In this document: piece by piece, positions 43,564 to 52,200 of the stretch | Layout of the letters: the number at the start of each line of letters is the position of its first letter | Position numbering within the stretch: position 1 is the stretch's first letter | From: Mesorhizobium sp. SARCC-RB16n | GTDB taxonomy: Bacteria > Pseudomonadota > Alphaproteobacteria > Rhizobiales > Rhizobiaceae | DNA length: 64,000 nt | NCBI RefSeq assembly: GCF_008520305.1 | Contig: NZ_ML703258.1 | Location: 124,001-188,000, forward strand | Direction of reading: 5' to 3' | Notes under the pieces: model-generated | Told to the model about the DNA's origin: nothing | The model's database searches: none | What the model saw: only the letters and a program-made list of their open reading frames with translations | Translations under genes and position numbers: made by a program

Positions 43564-44889
43564 ATGCGGCAGTCCCATCCATTGGAATCGCGCGCTCGTG
43601 AGTTGTGCGCAATGGCCGGTATCGATCCAGACAGCCGCGTCGCCGACGGGCGCGGCATGCCCGCCTGGTGCACGTACCGTGATGCCGCTCGCCAAGAGCA
43701 AGTGCTTAAGGAAGCCAGCGAAGTCGAGTTGCCGCCACAGGCAACCGAATATCAGAACTCTCCGTTGAGGGTTTTTGGAGAGCACGACGAAGGCACGCTT
43801 GCGCAGATGCGCAACTGCATGGCGGTCGGCAATGTCGTGGCCGGCACGATCTGCGCAGATGGTCACCTTGGCTATGCGCAGCCGGTCGGCGGCGTGATCG
43901 CCTATGAAGGCCAGATCAGTATTTCCGGCGTCGGCTTCGATATCGGCTGCGGCAATATGGCAATCAGGCTGGATACCCCGTTCGCTGCCATCCAGGATCG
44001 CGTTCCGGCGATCATCAGGGACGTGGCCCGCATTATCTCCTTCGGGATCGGTCGCACCAACGATGAGCGTGTGGAGCATGAATTGCTGGACGACGCCGAG
44101 GCATGGCGCATGTCGGATCGTGAAGATTATCGGAGCAAGGCCGCCACTCAGCTCGGCACGGTCGGATCGGGCAACCATTATGTTGACCTGATGCGCGATG
44201 AAGAGGGCTTTGTCTGGGTCGGCGTGCACTTCGGCTCGCGCGGACTCGGCCACTCTAGCGCGACGAAGTACCTGAAGGCTGCCGGCGGCAAGGATGGGAT
44301 GAACGGTCCGCCTGCCGTGATCAATGAGGATAGCGAGATCGGGCAGCGCTACATCGCCGCAATGGAACTGGCCGGCAGGTATGCCTACGCGGGCCGGGAA
44401 TGGGTCTGTGAGCGCGTCCGCAAGATCATTGGCGGCAATGTGACCGACGGCGTGCACAACCACCACAACTACGCTTGGCGTGAGCGGCACGGCGACCGCG
44501 ATCTGTGGGTGGTCCGCAAGGGCGCGACGCCGGCTTTCCCCGGCCAGCGCGGCTTCGTCGGCGGCTCTATGGGTGACGATGCCGTGATCATCGAAGGCGT
44601 CGATGGCGACGAGGCGCGCTCCTCTCTCTATTCGACTGTGCACGGCGCCGGCCGTTTGTTCGGACGCAAGGAGGCCAAGCGCCGGTTCCAGCGGGATGAG
44701 ATGGAGCGTTGGCTACAAGAACGCGGCGTCGTGCTGATTGGAGCCGATCTTGACGAAAGCCCGATGGCCTATCGCCGGCTGCCGGAAGTGCTCGCCCATC
44801 ATTCCGCCTCGATCAAGGTGCTCCACACGCTGCGGCCGGTCGCCGTAGCGATGGCAGGGGCCAATGAGTTCGATCCATTCAAGGACTAG
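43564..44889 (+). CDS. rtcB: RtcB-family RNA ligase (3'-phosphate/5'-OH)
   Basis: Joins RNA ends carrying 2',3'-cyclic or 3'-phosphate and 5'-OH, using Mn and GTP. 441 residues; the family is ~400-480. Motifs in order: ADGHLGYAQPVGGVIAYEG, the Mn-binding Cys in GFDIGCGNMAIRL, GTVGSGNHYVDLM (His), VGVHFGSRGLGHSSATKY (His), HNHHNYAWRER, VRKGATPAFPGQRGFVGGSM, and the guanylylated His in STVHGAGRLFGRKEAKRR. All ligands are present, so it should be active. The ATG at 43564 has AAGAGG upstream. No rtcA, archease or RtcR is near. It directly follows two tRNA-like genes, and its stop codon lies in an IS481 target site. Confidence 0.95.
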   Translation: MRQSHPLESRARELCAMAGIDPDSRVADGRGMPAWCTYRDAARQEQVLKEASEVELPPQATEYQNSPLRVFGEHDEGTLAQMRNCMAVGNVVAGTICADGHLGYAQPVGGVIAYEGQISISGVGFDIGCGNMAIRLDTPFAAIQDRVPAIIRDVARIISFGIGRTNDERVEHELLDDAEAWRMSDREDYRSKAATQLGTVGSGNHYVDLMRDEEGFVWVGVHFGSRGLGHSSATKYLKAAGGKDGMNGPPAVINEDSEIGQRYIAAMELAGRYAYAGREWVCERVRKIIGGNVTDGVHNHHNYAWRERHGDRDLWVVRKGATPAFPGQRGFVGGSMGDDAVIIEGVDGDEARSSLYSTVHGAGRLFGRKEAKRRFQRDEMERWLQERGVVLIGADLDESPMAYRRLPEVLAHHSASIKVLHTLRPVAVAMAGANEFDPFKD

Positions 44890-44890
44890 C

Positions 44891-45926
44891 TGTGAGCTTT
44901 CGGGAGGTTGTCCATTCGGACCGGACCGAGGAGACTGGAGTTACCAGGCTTCAGCACTCGCCGGAGGGTCCGAATGAACATTCACAAGAATGCCCGTCTA
45001 ACGCCGCTGCGTCGAGAGGAGATGGCGCTGTCGGTGATAGAGGGCGGTTTTTCCAAGGCCCATGCGGCGCGCGTCTATGGCGTGTCGGCCAAGATCGTGG
45101 CGCGCTGGATCGAGCGCTATAAGGCCGAAGGTCGGGCCGGCACGGTCGACCGTTCCTCGCGGCCCGCCCATATGCCACAGGCCACCACTGCGTCGATCGC
45201 CGAACGCATCGTGGCGCTGCGGCGGCAACGTTGGACCGGCAAACACATCGCCCATGAAGTCGGCGTCTCGCCCGCTACCGTCAGTCGGGTTCTCAAGCGT
45301 GCCGGACTGTCGCGGTTGAGGGATATCGAACCGGCCGAACCGGTTCGCCGCTACGAGCGCGAGCATCCCGGCGAGATGATCCACATCGACATCAAGAAGC
45401 TCGGCCGTTTCGAGCGCATCGGTCATCGCATTACCGGCAAACGTACCGGCAATGCCAGCTCCCGCGGCAGCAGTTGGGAGTTCGTCCATGTCTGCATCGA
45501 CGACGCCTCCCGTATCGCCTTCTCGCAAATATTGCCCGACGAGCGCAAGGAAAGCGCCATCGCCTTCCTCAAGGCGGCGGTGGCCTACTACGCCAGCCTC
45601 GGCGTCACGATAGCCCGCGTCATGAGCGACAACGGCTCCTGCTACAGATCGAAGGCCTTCGCCAAGACCTGCCGCGATCTCGGCCTCAAGCACATCACGA
45701 CAAGGCCCTATACGCCCAAGACCAATGGCAAGGCCGAGCGCTTCATCCAGACGGCGCTGCGCGAATGGGCCTATGCCATCGCCTATCCGACTTCAGATCA
45801 CCGCGCCGCAGAGTTGCCGGTCTGGCTGCATCGCTACAATTGGCACCGTCCCCACGGAAGCCTAAAGTCCAAAACACCTATCAGTCGCCTCGCTCTAACC
45901 GAGGACAACCTATTGAGGCTCCACAA
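44891..45926 (+). mobile_element. IS481-family insertion sequence
   Basis: Ends share TGTG(G)AGC...AGGTTGTCC: left end 44891 (TGTGAGCTTTCGGGAGGTTG), right end 45926 read on the other strand (TTGTGGAGC then AGGTTGTCC). CTAG precedes the left end (44886-44889) and follows the right end (45927-45930), suggesting a 4-5-bp target duplication CTAG(C). The left CTAG holds the rtcB stop codon; the right CTAG supplies the TAG stop of the transposase. Confidence 0.65.
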
Positions 45927-45930
45927 CTAG
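44974..45930 (+). CDS. IS481-family transposase (DDE)
   Basis: 318 residues, intact. N-terminal helix-turn-helix repeats: ALSVIEGGFSKAHAARVYGV and IAHEVGVSPATVSRVLKRAG. The rve catalytic core has MIHIDIKKLGRF (first Asp), ARVMSDNGSCYRS (second Asp) and KTNGKAERFIQTALREWAY (Glu), closing with HRYNWHRPHGSL. The start at 44974 is chosen for GGAGGG 5 bases upstream; a longer in-frame extension exists. The last codon is followed by TAG that comes from the CTAG target sequence. Confidence 0.93.
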   Translation: MNIHKNARLTPLRREEMALSVIEGGFSKAHAARVYGVSAKIVARWIERYKAEGRAGTVDRSSRPAHMPQATTASIAERIVALRRQRWTGKHIAHEVGVSPATVSRVLKRAGLSRLRDIEPAEPVRRYEREHPGEMIHIDIKKLGRFERIGHRITGKRTGNASSRGSSWEFVHVCIDDASRIAFSQILPDERKESAIAFLKAAVAYYASLGVTIARVMSDNGSCYRSKAFAKTCRDLGLKHITTRPYTPKTNGKAERFIQTALREWAYAIAYPTSDHRAAELPVWLHRYNWHRPHGSLKSKTPISRLALTEDNLLRLHN

Positions 45931-46299
45931 CTAGCGTGTTCGACCGGTGGCGCGCTGAGCCCACATACCGCCCGGCCAATTGAGTGGGCACAGCGCACGA
46001 AGGTGAATGCCGCCCCGTTGCGGATCTCCGTGAGAGCTGACGATCCTCGGGTAAACGTGCCCGACCAATGGGCCCTCGCGAAGGCACTACTTTTTGGCGC
46101 AACCTCAGCCTACTTTCCGTCGCCGGGTGTTTGCTCCCGGACGTATTTCACTAAAGCAGGCTCGTGAGCGCCCCACGAAGCCCTTTATCGGTTGGCATGC
46201 AACCGCCGTGCTGAACGTTCGCCAGGAGCGGCCGGATCGTCATAATCCGCAGCCCCACCGGCATGCTTTGCGAAATGACGCTACCTCCATTCAGGCCAA
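45931..46299. other. No gene recognised
   Basis: About 370 bases right of the IS481 element. Open frames are short and lack ribosome sites. The last part leads into the DeoR-like remnant and may contain its degraded beginning. Confidence 0.35.
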
Positions 46300-46452
46300 C
46301 CTGCTCTCCAAGCGGATGGCGAAGTGCGTATCCGGGACCTGATACTATTCTACATTTCTGAGGAGACCGCGCGGCGGGATATCAAACAGCTCGAGCAGGA
46401 CGGCTTGGTCGTGCGCGTCCATGGTGGGGCCGCCGCCACCCAGCAGCCTTAA
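46300..46452 (+). pseudogene. DeoR-family regulator fragment (HTH only)
   Basis: Reads LQADGEVRIRDL followed by YISEETARRDIKQLEQDGLV and VRVHGGAA, the DNA-binding winged helix of DeoR-type sugar regulators, with the family signature SEETxRRDxxxLExxGLVxRVHGGA. It ends in a TAA soon after (TQQP), and the sugar-binding domain is absent. The region upstream does not provide a start codon. Confidence 0.75.
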
Positions 46453-46690
46453 GCTGTTGATTGTGCCGAACAAGCTTTCTTGCTGGCGCGTACCGCCCAT
46501 CGTTGCAGATGATGTGCTGTCTTGGCAGCGTGAAATGCCGCCTTTGCGATCGCTGCACGTCGTGTTGGAGGCAGGACATGGCTGGGCCAGAATTGGCGCT
46601 AAGCAAATCCCGCCGGATATCCAGTCAACTGTCTTCAAGAGTGCCGTTGGTCCGCCACAGGTGTGGCGGATTACCATCCGATCGAGCGCC

Positions 46691-47336
46691 CTGGCTACGC
46701 CGTTATCAATAGTTGCCGCTATAGTATCGGGCATCGCAACGTGCGATGTAAATTCGGCCGTAGCGATCCTGGTAGCGGCAGAACTGATCCTCGCGACGCT
46801 GCGGAGTGGTGGCGGAGCCGACGACTGCTCCGAGCAGCGCGCCGCCGGCCGCGCCGATGACGGTGCTCTTCGTGTTGCCGCCAATGGCCTGGCCGGCCAG
46901 CGCGCCACCGGCACCGCCGAGCAGAGCGCCCGTGGTTGCCCGCTGCTGTCCTTCCGTCTGCGTTTCGCAGCCTGCCAGGGCTGCCGTCATCAGGACGGCC
47001 AAAACCGCTTTCTTGAGAATCATCTAAGGAAACTCCTTTAGGCCGCGCGGGCCGTTGGAACAATCCATCCGATATAAACTGTCGGGATGTCCGTAACCTG
47101 ACGGCAGGCAGAAGCTGGCCATATATTGCAGACTGACATCGCTGGGGGCTGGGGGCACGAGAAGCTATGGGTAAAGAACCGTTCCGAAGGCCTCCGCACT
47201 TAAACCGGCCCGGGGGCGCGGTACGTACGCCTGTCAACCGACCTGCCGACCTATTCTATTGCGAACCAGAAAGATGCCATCGCTGCATATCCCGACATGA
47301 TGCGCTATGACATCGTCGCCACCCCGTCTGACCGAC
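46691..47336. repeat. Direct repeat B (about 640 bp), carries a lipoprotein gene
   Basis: Second copy of the segment at 41331-41967, same orientation. It has small differences, for example an extra GGGGGCT repeat near 47145 and an insertion near 47265 (AACCAGAAA). The non-coding part 47024-47336 holds nothing else. Confidence 0.85.
46706..47023 (-). CDS. Glycine-zipper lipoprotein, copy B
   Basis: 105-residue paralogue of 41346-41663: lipobox MTAALAGC, zipper helices LLGGAGGALAGQAIGG and IGAAGGALLGAVVGSA, C-terminus DQFCRYQDRYGRIYIARC. Its zipper is more regular than that of copy A (GGAGGALAG versus GGASGALVG). Same upstream AGGAAA ribosome site. Both copies keep full reading frames although they have diverged, so both are probably under selection or the duplication is recent. 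Confidence 0.85.
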   Translation of the reverse strand: MILKKAVLAVLMTAALAGCETQTEGQQRATTGALLGGAGGALAGQAIGGNTKSTVIGAAGGALLGAVVGSATTPQRREDQFCRYQDRYGRIYIARCDARYYSGNY

Positions 47337-47338
47337 AC

Positions 47339-47560
47339 TCAATTGGCCTCCGCGCGCCGCTCCTCCACATCACGCCACATGTACTTCACCTTTGCCGCCT
47401 GGGTGCGGAGGGCAATGTTGTTCTCGGCCATCACGGTGCGGACATTGAAGGGGCGCCATCGAACGGCAACGCCCGACTGTTTCGCCATAGCGTCAATGCG
47501 CATCACCGACAGATACGCGTAGCCGCTCCCGAAGAAATAGAAGAAGTCGATCTGCTTCAT
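47339..47560 (-). pseudogene. 2-hydroxychromene-2-carboxylate isomerase-like (DsbA family), C-terminus cut
   Basis: Begins MKQIDFFYFFGSGYAYLSVM, then DAMAKQSGVAVRWRPFNVR and YMWRDVEERR, the N-terminal thioredoxin-fold half of HCCA/GST-kappa-type isomerases (normally ~200 residues). The frame ends at 47339, at the border of direct repeat B, leaving 74 residues. Ribosome site GGAGG upstream of the ATG. The repeat border apparently removed the rest, mirroring what happened to the DUF4238-like gene at repeat A. Confidence 0.7.
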
Positions 47561-47607
47561 TTCCACCGCCTCCGCGGCCGCACCCAAGTCGGCAACAAAC
47601 CTATTCC

Positions 47608-47973
47608 TCAGTCGGTGCTGTTAAGGCTGCACATGCGTATGCGCCATGACCCGTCGGCCTGTCGCTCGAAGACGTCGACCGACGTACCGTTGCCGACCTC
47701 CAGGCCCTCGGTATACGTTGCCAGGCACCAGGCCAGGTCACCGGATCTGTCCGAATGTATCACTTTCATTTTCTTGTCGGTCGCCTCGCTGTGCCCGTTC
47801 GTCCAGGTTGCGTGGAGAGCTTCGATCGCGTCTCGGCCTCTAGCCGGAGGCGCGTAGGGCGAATGCAATTCAGCATCGGCCGTAAACATCGCGCCGCATG
47901 CTTTGGCGTCGCCGACACGATAGGCAGCCACATAGGCATTCAAGAAAACCTGCAGTTCCTCGTGGATCGACAT
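47608..47973 (-). CDS. SnoaL/NTF2-like protein
   Basis: Small alpha+beta-barrel protein of 121 residues. The cone-shaped NTF2 fold is suggested by LQVFLNAYVAAYRVGDAKAC, MFTADAELHSPYAPPARGRD and LATYTEGLEVGNG to WRIRMCSLNSTD. Members serve as polyketide cyclases, isomerases or simple ligand-binding proteins (YybH-like). It lies 47 bases upstream of the truncated isomerase on the same strand, so the two probably formed an operon. The start is taken at ATG 47973. Confidence 0.78.
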   Translation of the reverse strand: MSIHEELQVFLNAYVAAYRVGDAKACGAMFTADAELHSPYAPPARGRDAIEALHATWTNGHSEATDKKMKVIHSDRSGDLAWCLATYTEGLEVGNGTSVDVFERQADGSWRIRMCSLNSTD

Positions 47974-48570
47974 CGGCGGCGACACATCAGCTATTTCTGA
48001 TACGATTCCTGTACTTTGGAACTTCAGCCCGACCGTTTATCCAGAAAGCCCGCCAAGCGCACTGAGGACGCTATCCGCGCGGTCTAGGTCTTGATCCGAA
48101 GGAACTTTCCGGCGGGTTCGCGGCCAACCTGGCAGTGCGCCAATCCTTAAGCCAAAGCGACTTCGTTCTTCTTGCGAGTAACTCGTCGTGCTCACCACCA
48201 TCAGCGAGCGCACCGCCGCGCTTCGCAGCAATCGTGTAATCAGCCCTGTTCGTTCGATAGTCTTCTTTTTGCACGGACATCGCCCTCTCCCAGTTCGCCG
48301 CCTCTCTCCTTTTTTTGCCTGAGGGCCGAATTAACTGCCGGTGTATCGCACAAGTCCACCAATTGAGGATTGTATTAAAATGATACACCCGCGTAGGCGA
48401 CAACCGGGGCTACGCGCGTAGCTGCCCGACGGAGGTTGGGCGCTTCCTTGCTTTCGGCTGGCGCCGCAAATCCGTTAAATGCATTCTCGCTAAAGTTCAC
48501 GGAACCGATTGCGGTCGGACGGTTTGACTCCCGGTCCGAGGAGCAACGGGTGCAGGAGTCGGACCGAAGA
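47974..48570. other. No intact gene recognised
   Basis: About 600 bases. One minus-strand frame from an ATG near 48280 with an upstream GGAGAGGG reads MSVQKEDYRTNRADYTI and continues to 48071 without family resemblance. It could be a small gene or a 5' stub. Nothing else seen. Confidence 0.35.
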
Positions 48571-48775
48571 CCGGCTGTCGTTCATCAAGTTTCAATTGCC
48601 GACGCTGGTGGAGAAAGCCCCGAGGACGGCAGCTGGCTTCACGAGATCAAATACGACGGCCGACCCAACTCATCCCTGAAGATGGAGCAGCGCGAGCGTT
48701 CACACGCCAGGGTTACGATTGGTCGCACCGATACAAGAGGATTGGTCATACCGCAGCCAGCCTATGGCTAATATA
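48571..48775 (+). pseudogene. ATP-dependent DNA ligase (LigD-type) fragment
   Basis: Reads FIKFQLPTLVEKAPEDG, then SWLHEIKYDG with the ligase active-site Lys motif, then after a shift ARAFTRQGYDWSHRYKRI. This is the adenylation-domain start of bacterial ATP-dependent ligases of the NHEJ type. Everything before and after is missing, and at least two shifts are present. A relic of a LigD/Ku locus. Confidence 0.72.
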
Positions 48776-49281
48776 TCGCCGCGGCTGCATGCTGCCTCCG
48801 ACGAGCGTCTCAAGCCCCGAAACGATCAGAAAATACCGCACAGAGAGTTGCCTCGCTGGCATTGCGCAACATATTGCGCCACGGATTTTGGCTGCCACAT
48901 CATCCGCAATGGCATGCGCGTTACTGTGTCCAAGAAGCTGAGTTTGCGAGCATTCTGCCAGCTCGATAGCGTCGCGAACGCGTCCGATCCTTTGATAATT
49001 GATTTCAAGGGACACACCTACCAAGGGGGCTGGATCAGGCAACAGCGGATTGCCGATGCGCAGCAGTCAGGGACAAGGGTGCTCGATGGTTGGCGGCCCG
49101 CCTTCGTACAACGTCGGCTCAAGTATCAAATCACTTAATTCCGGTATTGCTTTCTGTTGTAACGTGCGTTCCACGCGATCTTGGCATGTAAGGGGGGAGG
49201 AGAAGAAGAGGCAGTTTCCGGCAGCGCGGCCAAGGTCAGAGATTTGCTTGTAGATTGGAAGACGCTGTTTGTGCGGCCATT
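48776..49281. other. No gene recognised
   Basis: About 500 bases between the ligase fragment and the end of the YhaN-like gene. A plus-strand frame ends at 49138 (VLDGWRPAFVQRRLKYQIT) and a minus-strand frame spans 48746-49042; neither resembles a known family. Confidence 0.35.
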
Positions 49282-52200
49282 CTATTCGAGTTCGTGGATG
49301 GTAGTCCGTGGCACTACTGCCTTAGCGATTTCGCATAGATGCTTGTGATGCGTTAGATAGATCACCTGCCCCATGCCCGCCATTTCGCCGAAAAGCCTGA
49401 ACACTTCCTCGGATCGGATATGGTCGAACGTCTCCATGACGTCGTCCGCAACAAATGGCACCGACTGTCGGAATTGTGCGAATTCGTAGTATCCAGCGAG
49501 TCTCAGGGCCAGATAGAGCTGAAAGCGTGCGCCTTTTGACAGCGCATCGGCGACTTTGGATTGGCCGTCGCGCTGCATTGCGATCAGAACCTCGCCACCT
49601 TTTACAGGCTGGGTTGTGAGGCCCGAATACTGACCTCGCGTTATTAGCTTGAACGCGTCCGAAGCACGCGCCATCATTCCTGAACGGTGGCGCTCACGGT
49701 ATGCGCGCAAAGCATTTCCTGCTGACATGATGCCGAGCTTCAACTCAATATAGCGAACCGCGCTATCTTCGATTTCCAGCAGGATGGTTCGACGTTCGGC
49801 TTCGAGCCGAGCGACGGCGCTGTCGCCTCCAATCTCATCAATCTTGTCTGCCGCACGCGTTCGTCGGATGAGCTGCTGTTGGAGAGCGCCGTCGAGCTGC
49901 TGGAGCCTCTGCTCGCCTTGTCCCTTTTCGATCACCAGGCCGTCGAAGTCGATCTCGTCAAGGACCGAGCGGGCATGTTCAAACTTCTCCAATGAAAGTT
50001 CCGCCGCCACGCGATCCTCTAGCTCGGCTACGTTGGTGCGCAGCCGATCCCTCTCCCGCAGTAACTCGTCGCGCTGAGCCACGTCGGTCAAGGTTTCGAC
50101 GCCGAATGCGATCAGCACCTCATTCTTTCGGTGCTTATGGATCGAAGTCTCATTGTCGAGGACACTGCGCTCGCCCTTTAAGCGTTCGAGATCGGCCAAA
50201 AGGCCTGCCTTCGTGTCACGGGCCCTTTCAGCGCGATCAAGGCGGTCGCCGAGGCGAACTGCCAGTTGCTCCGCCTCTCCGTCCTTCATTGCCTCCGCGA
50301 CATCTGCCGCAATAGCGCTGCCTTCACTGAGGAAATCGGCTCTGTCATCTTCCATTTTGTCGATGCGCAGTTGGAGGGCGTCTCGCTCTTGCACGCTTTT
50401 GGCAAGATTACCCAACTGTTCGAGCACTGTGCTTAAGGCGGAAGCGGATACGCCACTCTCGAGCCAAGTTCCCTTGAGCGTGTCGGCGATCGCGGCGAGC
50501 CACTCGTCCTCGCGCCGCTCGGCCATGGCGAGAGCACGACGTCTGACAGTAAGATCCTCCTCTCTGCCAGTGACGGTTCTTAGTGCTTCAGCGTATTCTG
50601 CGTCTAACTTGCGCTGCCGATCCAGAAACAATTCCGCGAGGGCCATAACGGCTTCCAGCGTGTCATCCGGCGTCGACGTTATTCCGACGCTCGTCAACGC
50701 CCTAATCAGTTCCAGTCGGATCTGCTCGCCTGCTTCGGCAGCCCGCTCCGCCTTCTTGCGAGAAAGCTCGATCTGCCCCCATGCAGCGAGTGCATCAGCG
50801 CGTACCTCAATTCGATCTTGCAAGCGATCTACCAGGCGCTCTAGCGACGGCTCGATCGCGTCTCCTAGCAACTGACCGCTGGCCTGACGGACCTCTGCCA
50901 ATTTGGCATCCCGGTCGAGGCCAAGTTGTGCGTGCTGTTGACGCAAGCGAGACAGATCCGCCAAAGCTTCGGCAAGCGCCCTGGTGGTTGCGCGCATCTC
51001 TGCCAAATCCGACGCGTTCGCCAAGCGACCTGTGCCGACACCATCGTCTAGCGCTAGTGCTATGGCAAAGTCATCAGCTGTTTCGCTGGTCAGCGCCGCC
51101 TTATGGGTCGCCCAAGCTGTGTCACGGGCGCGCCGACTTGCTACCGCAGCTTCGTCGTCTGCCACATCGATGGACGCCCGAAATGCATCCAGGCGTGCCG
51201 AGTGTCTCATGGAGTTGCTCTCACATTCCCCAAGGCGTTCGGCGAGCACCGAGCTGGCTCTGGCTAAATCTGTTGCCGCCATCTTCCAGGAAGCAATCTG
51301 CCCCGCGCTCGGAATTGCAATGCTCATGAGCGCGCTCGCATCGCCGGCCCACGGTCGCAGCTGAGCCCGCAACTCCTCCAAGCGGATTTTCCCCGTATCT
51401 TCCTCCTCGCGGGCCGCCGCAATTTCCGCCAGATGGCTGCTGGCGCGGGCTTTCGACAACGCTGAACCGAGCTTGGCTCTGACGGATTCGGGCACAGCTC
51501 TTTCTTCGCCGACTCGCTGTCGAGCCGATTGGAGCGCATCGACCGCAGCCGCAGTTTCATTATGAGCAGCACTTACCGCGGTGGCGATGCCAGATCGCTG
51601 CTCAATCATTGTTCGCAAGATGCCCACCGTCGCTGCGGGCAAAAGTAGCTGCGCAGGGTTCTGTTCAGAAGTCCGCCCCAACGCGCTTAGGCAAGTGGCG
51701 ACGGCGTTGTCGAGGATTTGCAGCTGGACCTTGCGGGTGGGCAAATCTAAGCCTGCCGACGAATAGCGAACTTTGCTCCCTGCCAAGGTTCGGATGCGCT
51801 CGGAGACCCCTAAGATCAGCTCGTCCACGTTAGCGGACGCAATGCTTGCCACTAGACGTTCAACTTCGCCGACATTGCCGGCCAGACGCGTTCTCAGGCT
51901 CGCATCCTCATCGATCAGCTCGGCGATCGAGCCCGTCCAAGTGCGTGTTGGCGAAGCGGTTTTCGGTAACGCGTCTAATTGGGCGAGCTTCCGCCGAATA
52001 TCAGCCAGCATCGGTCGCGCGCGCTCGAGCCGCGCAATCGCCTCGAGCCGCGCCGCCAATACCGCCCGTTCGCTGATTATGCCATCGTACTGTTGTGACG
52101 CGTCTCGACGCTCCGCCTCCAGCCCTTCGTAAGTCGAAGCCAGAGTGTCGATATCATCCTTCCGCGACTTCAGCTCAGCCAGGCGCTTTTTTAGCAGCGC

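Noticed and set aside
46421-47041. 206-codon plus-strand frame across repeat B
   Set aside because: It is the antisense of the glycine-zipper gene; the same antisense frame exists in repeat A. No ribosome site.
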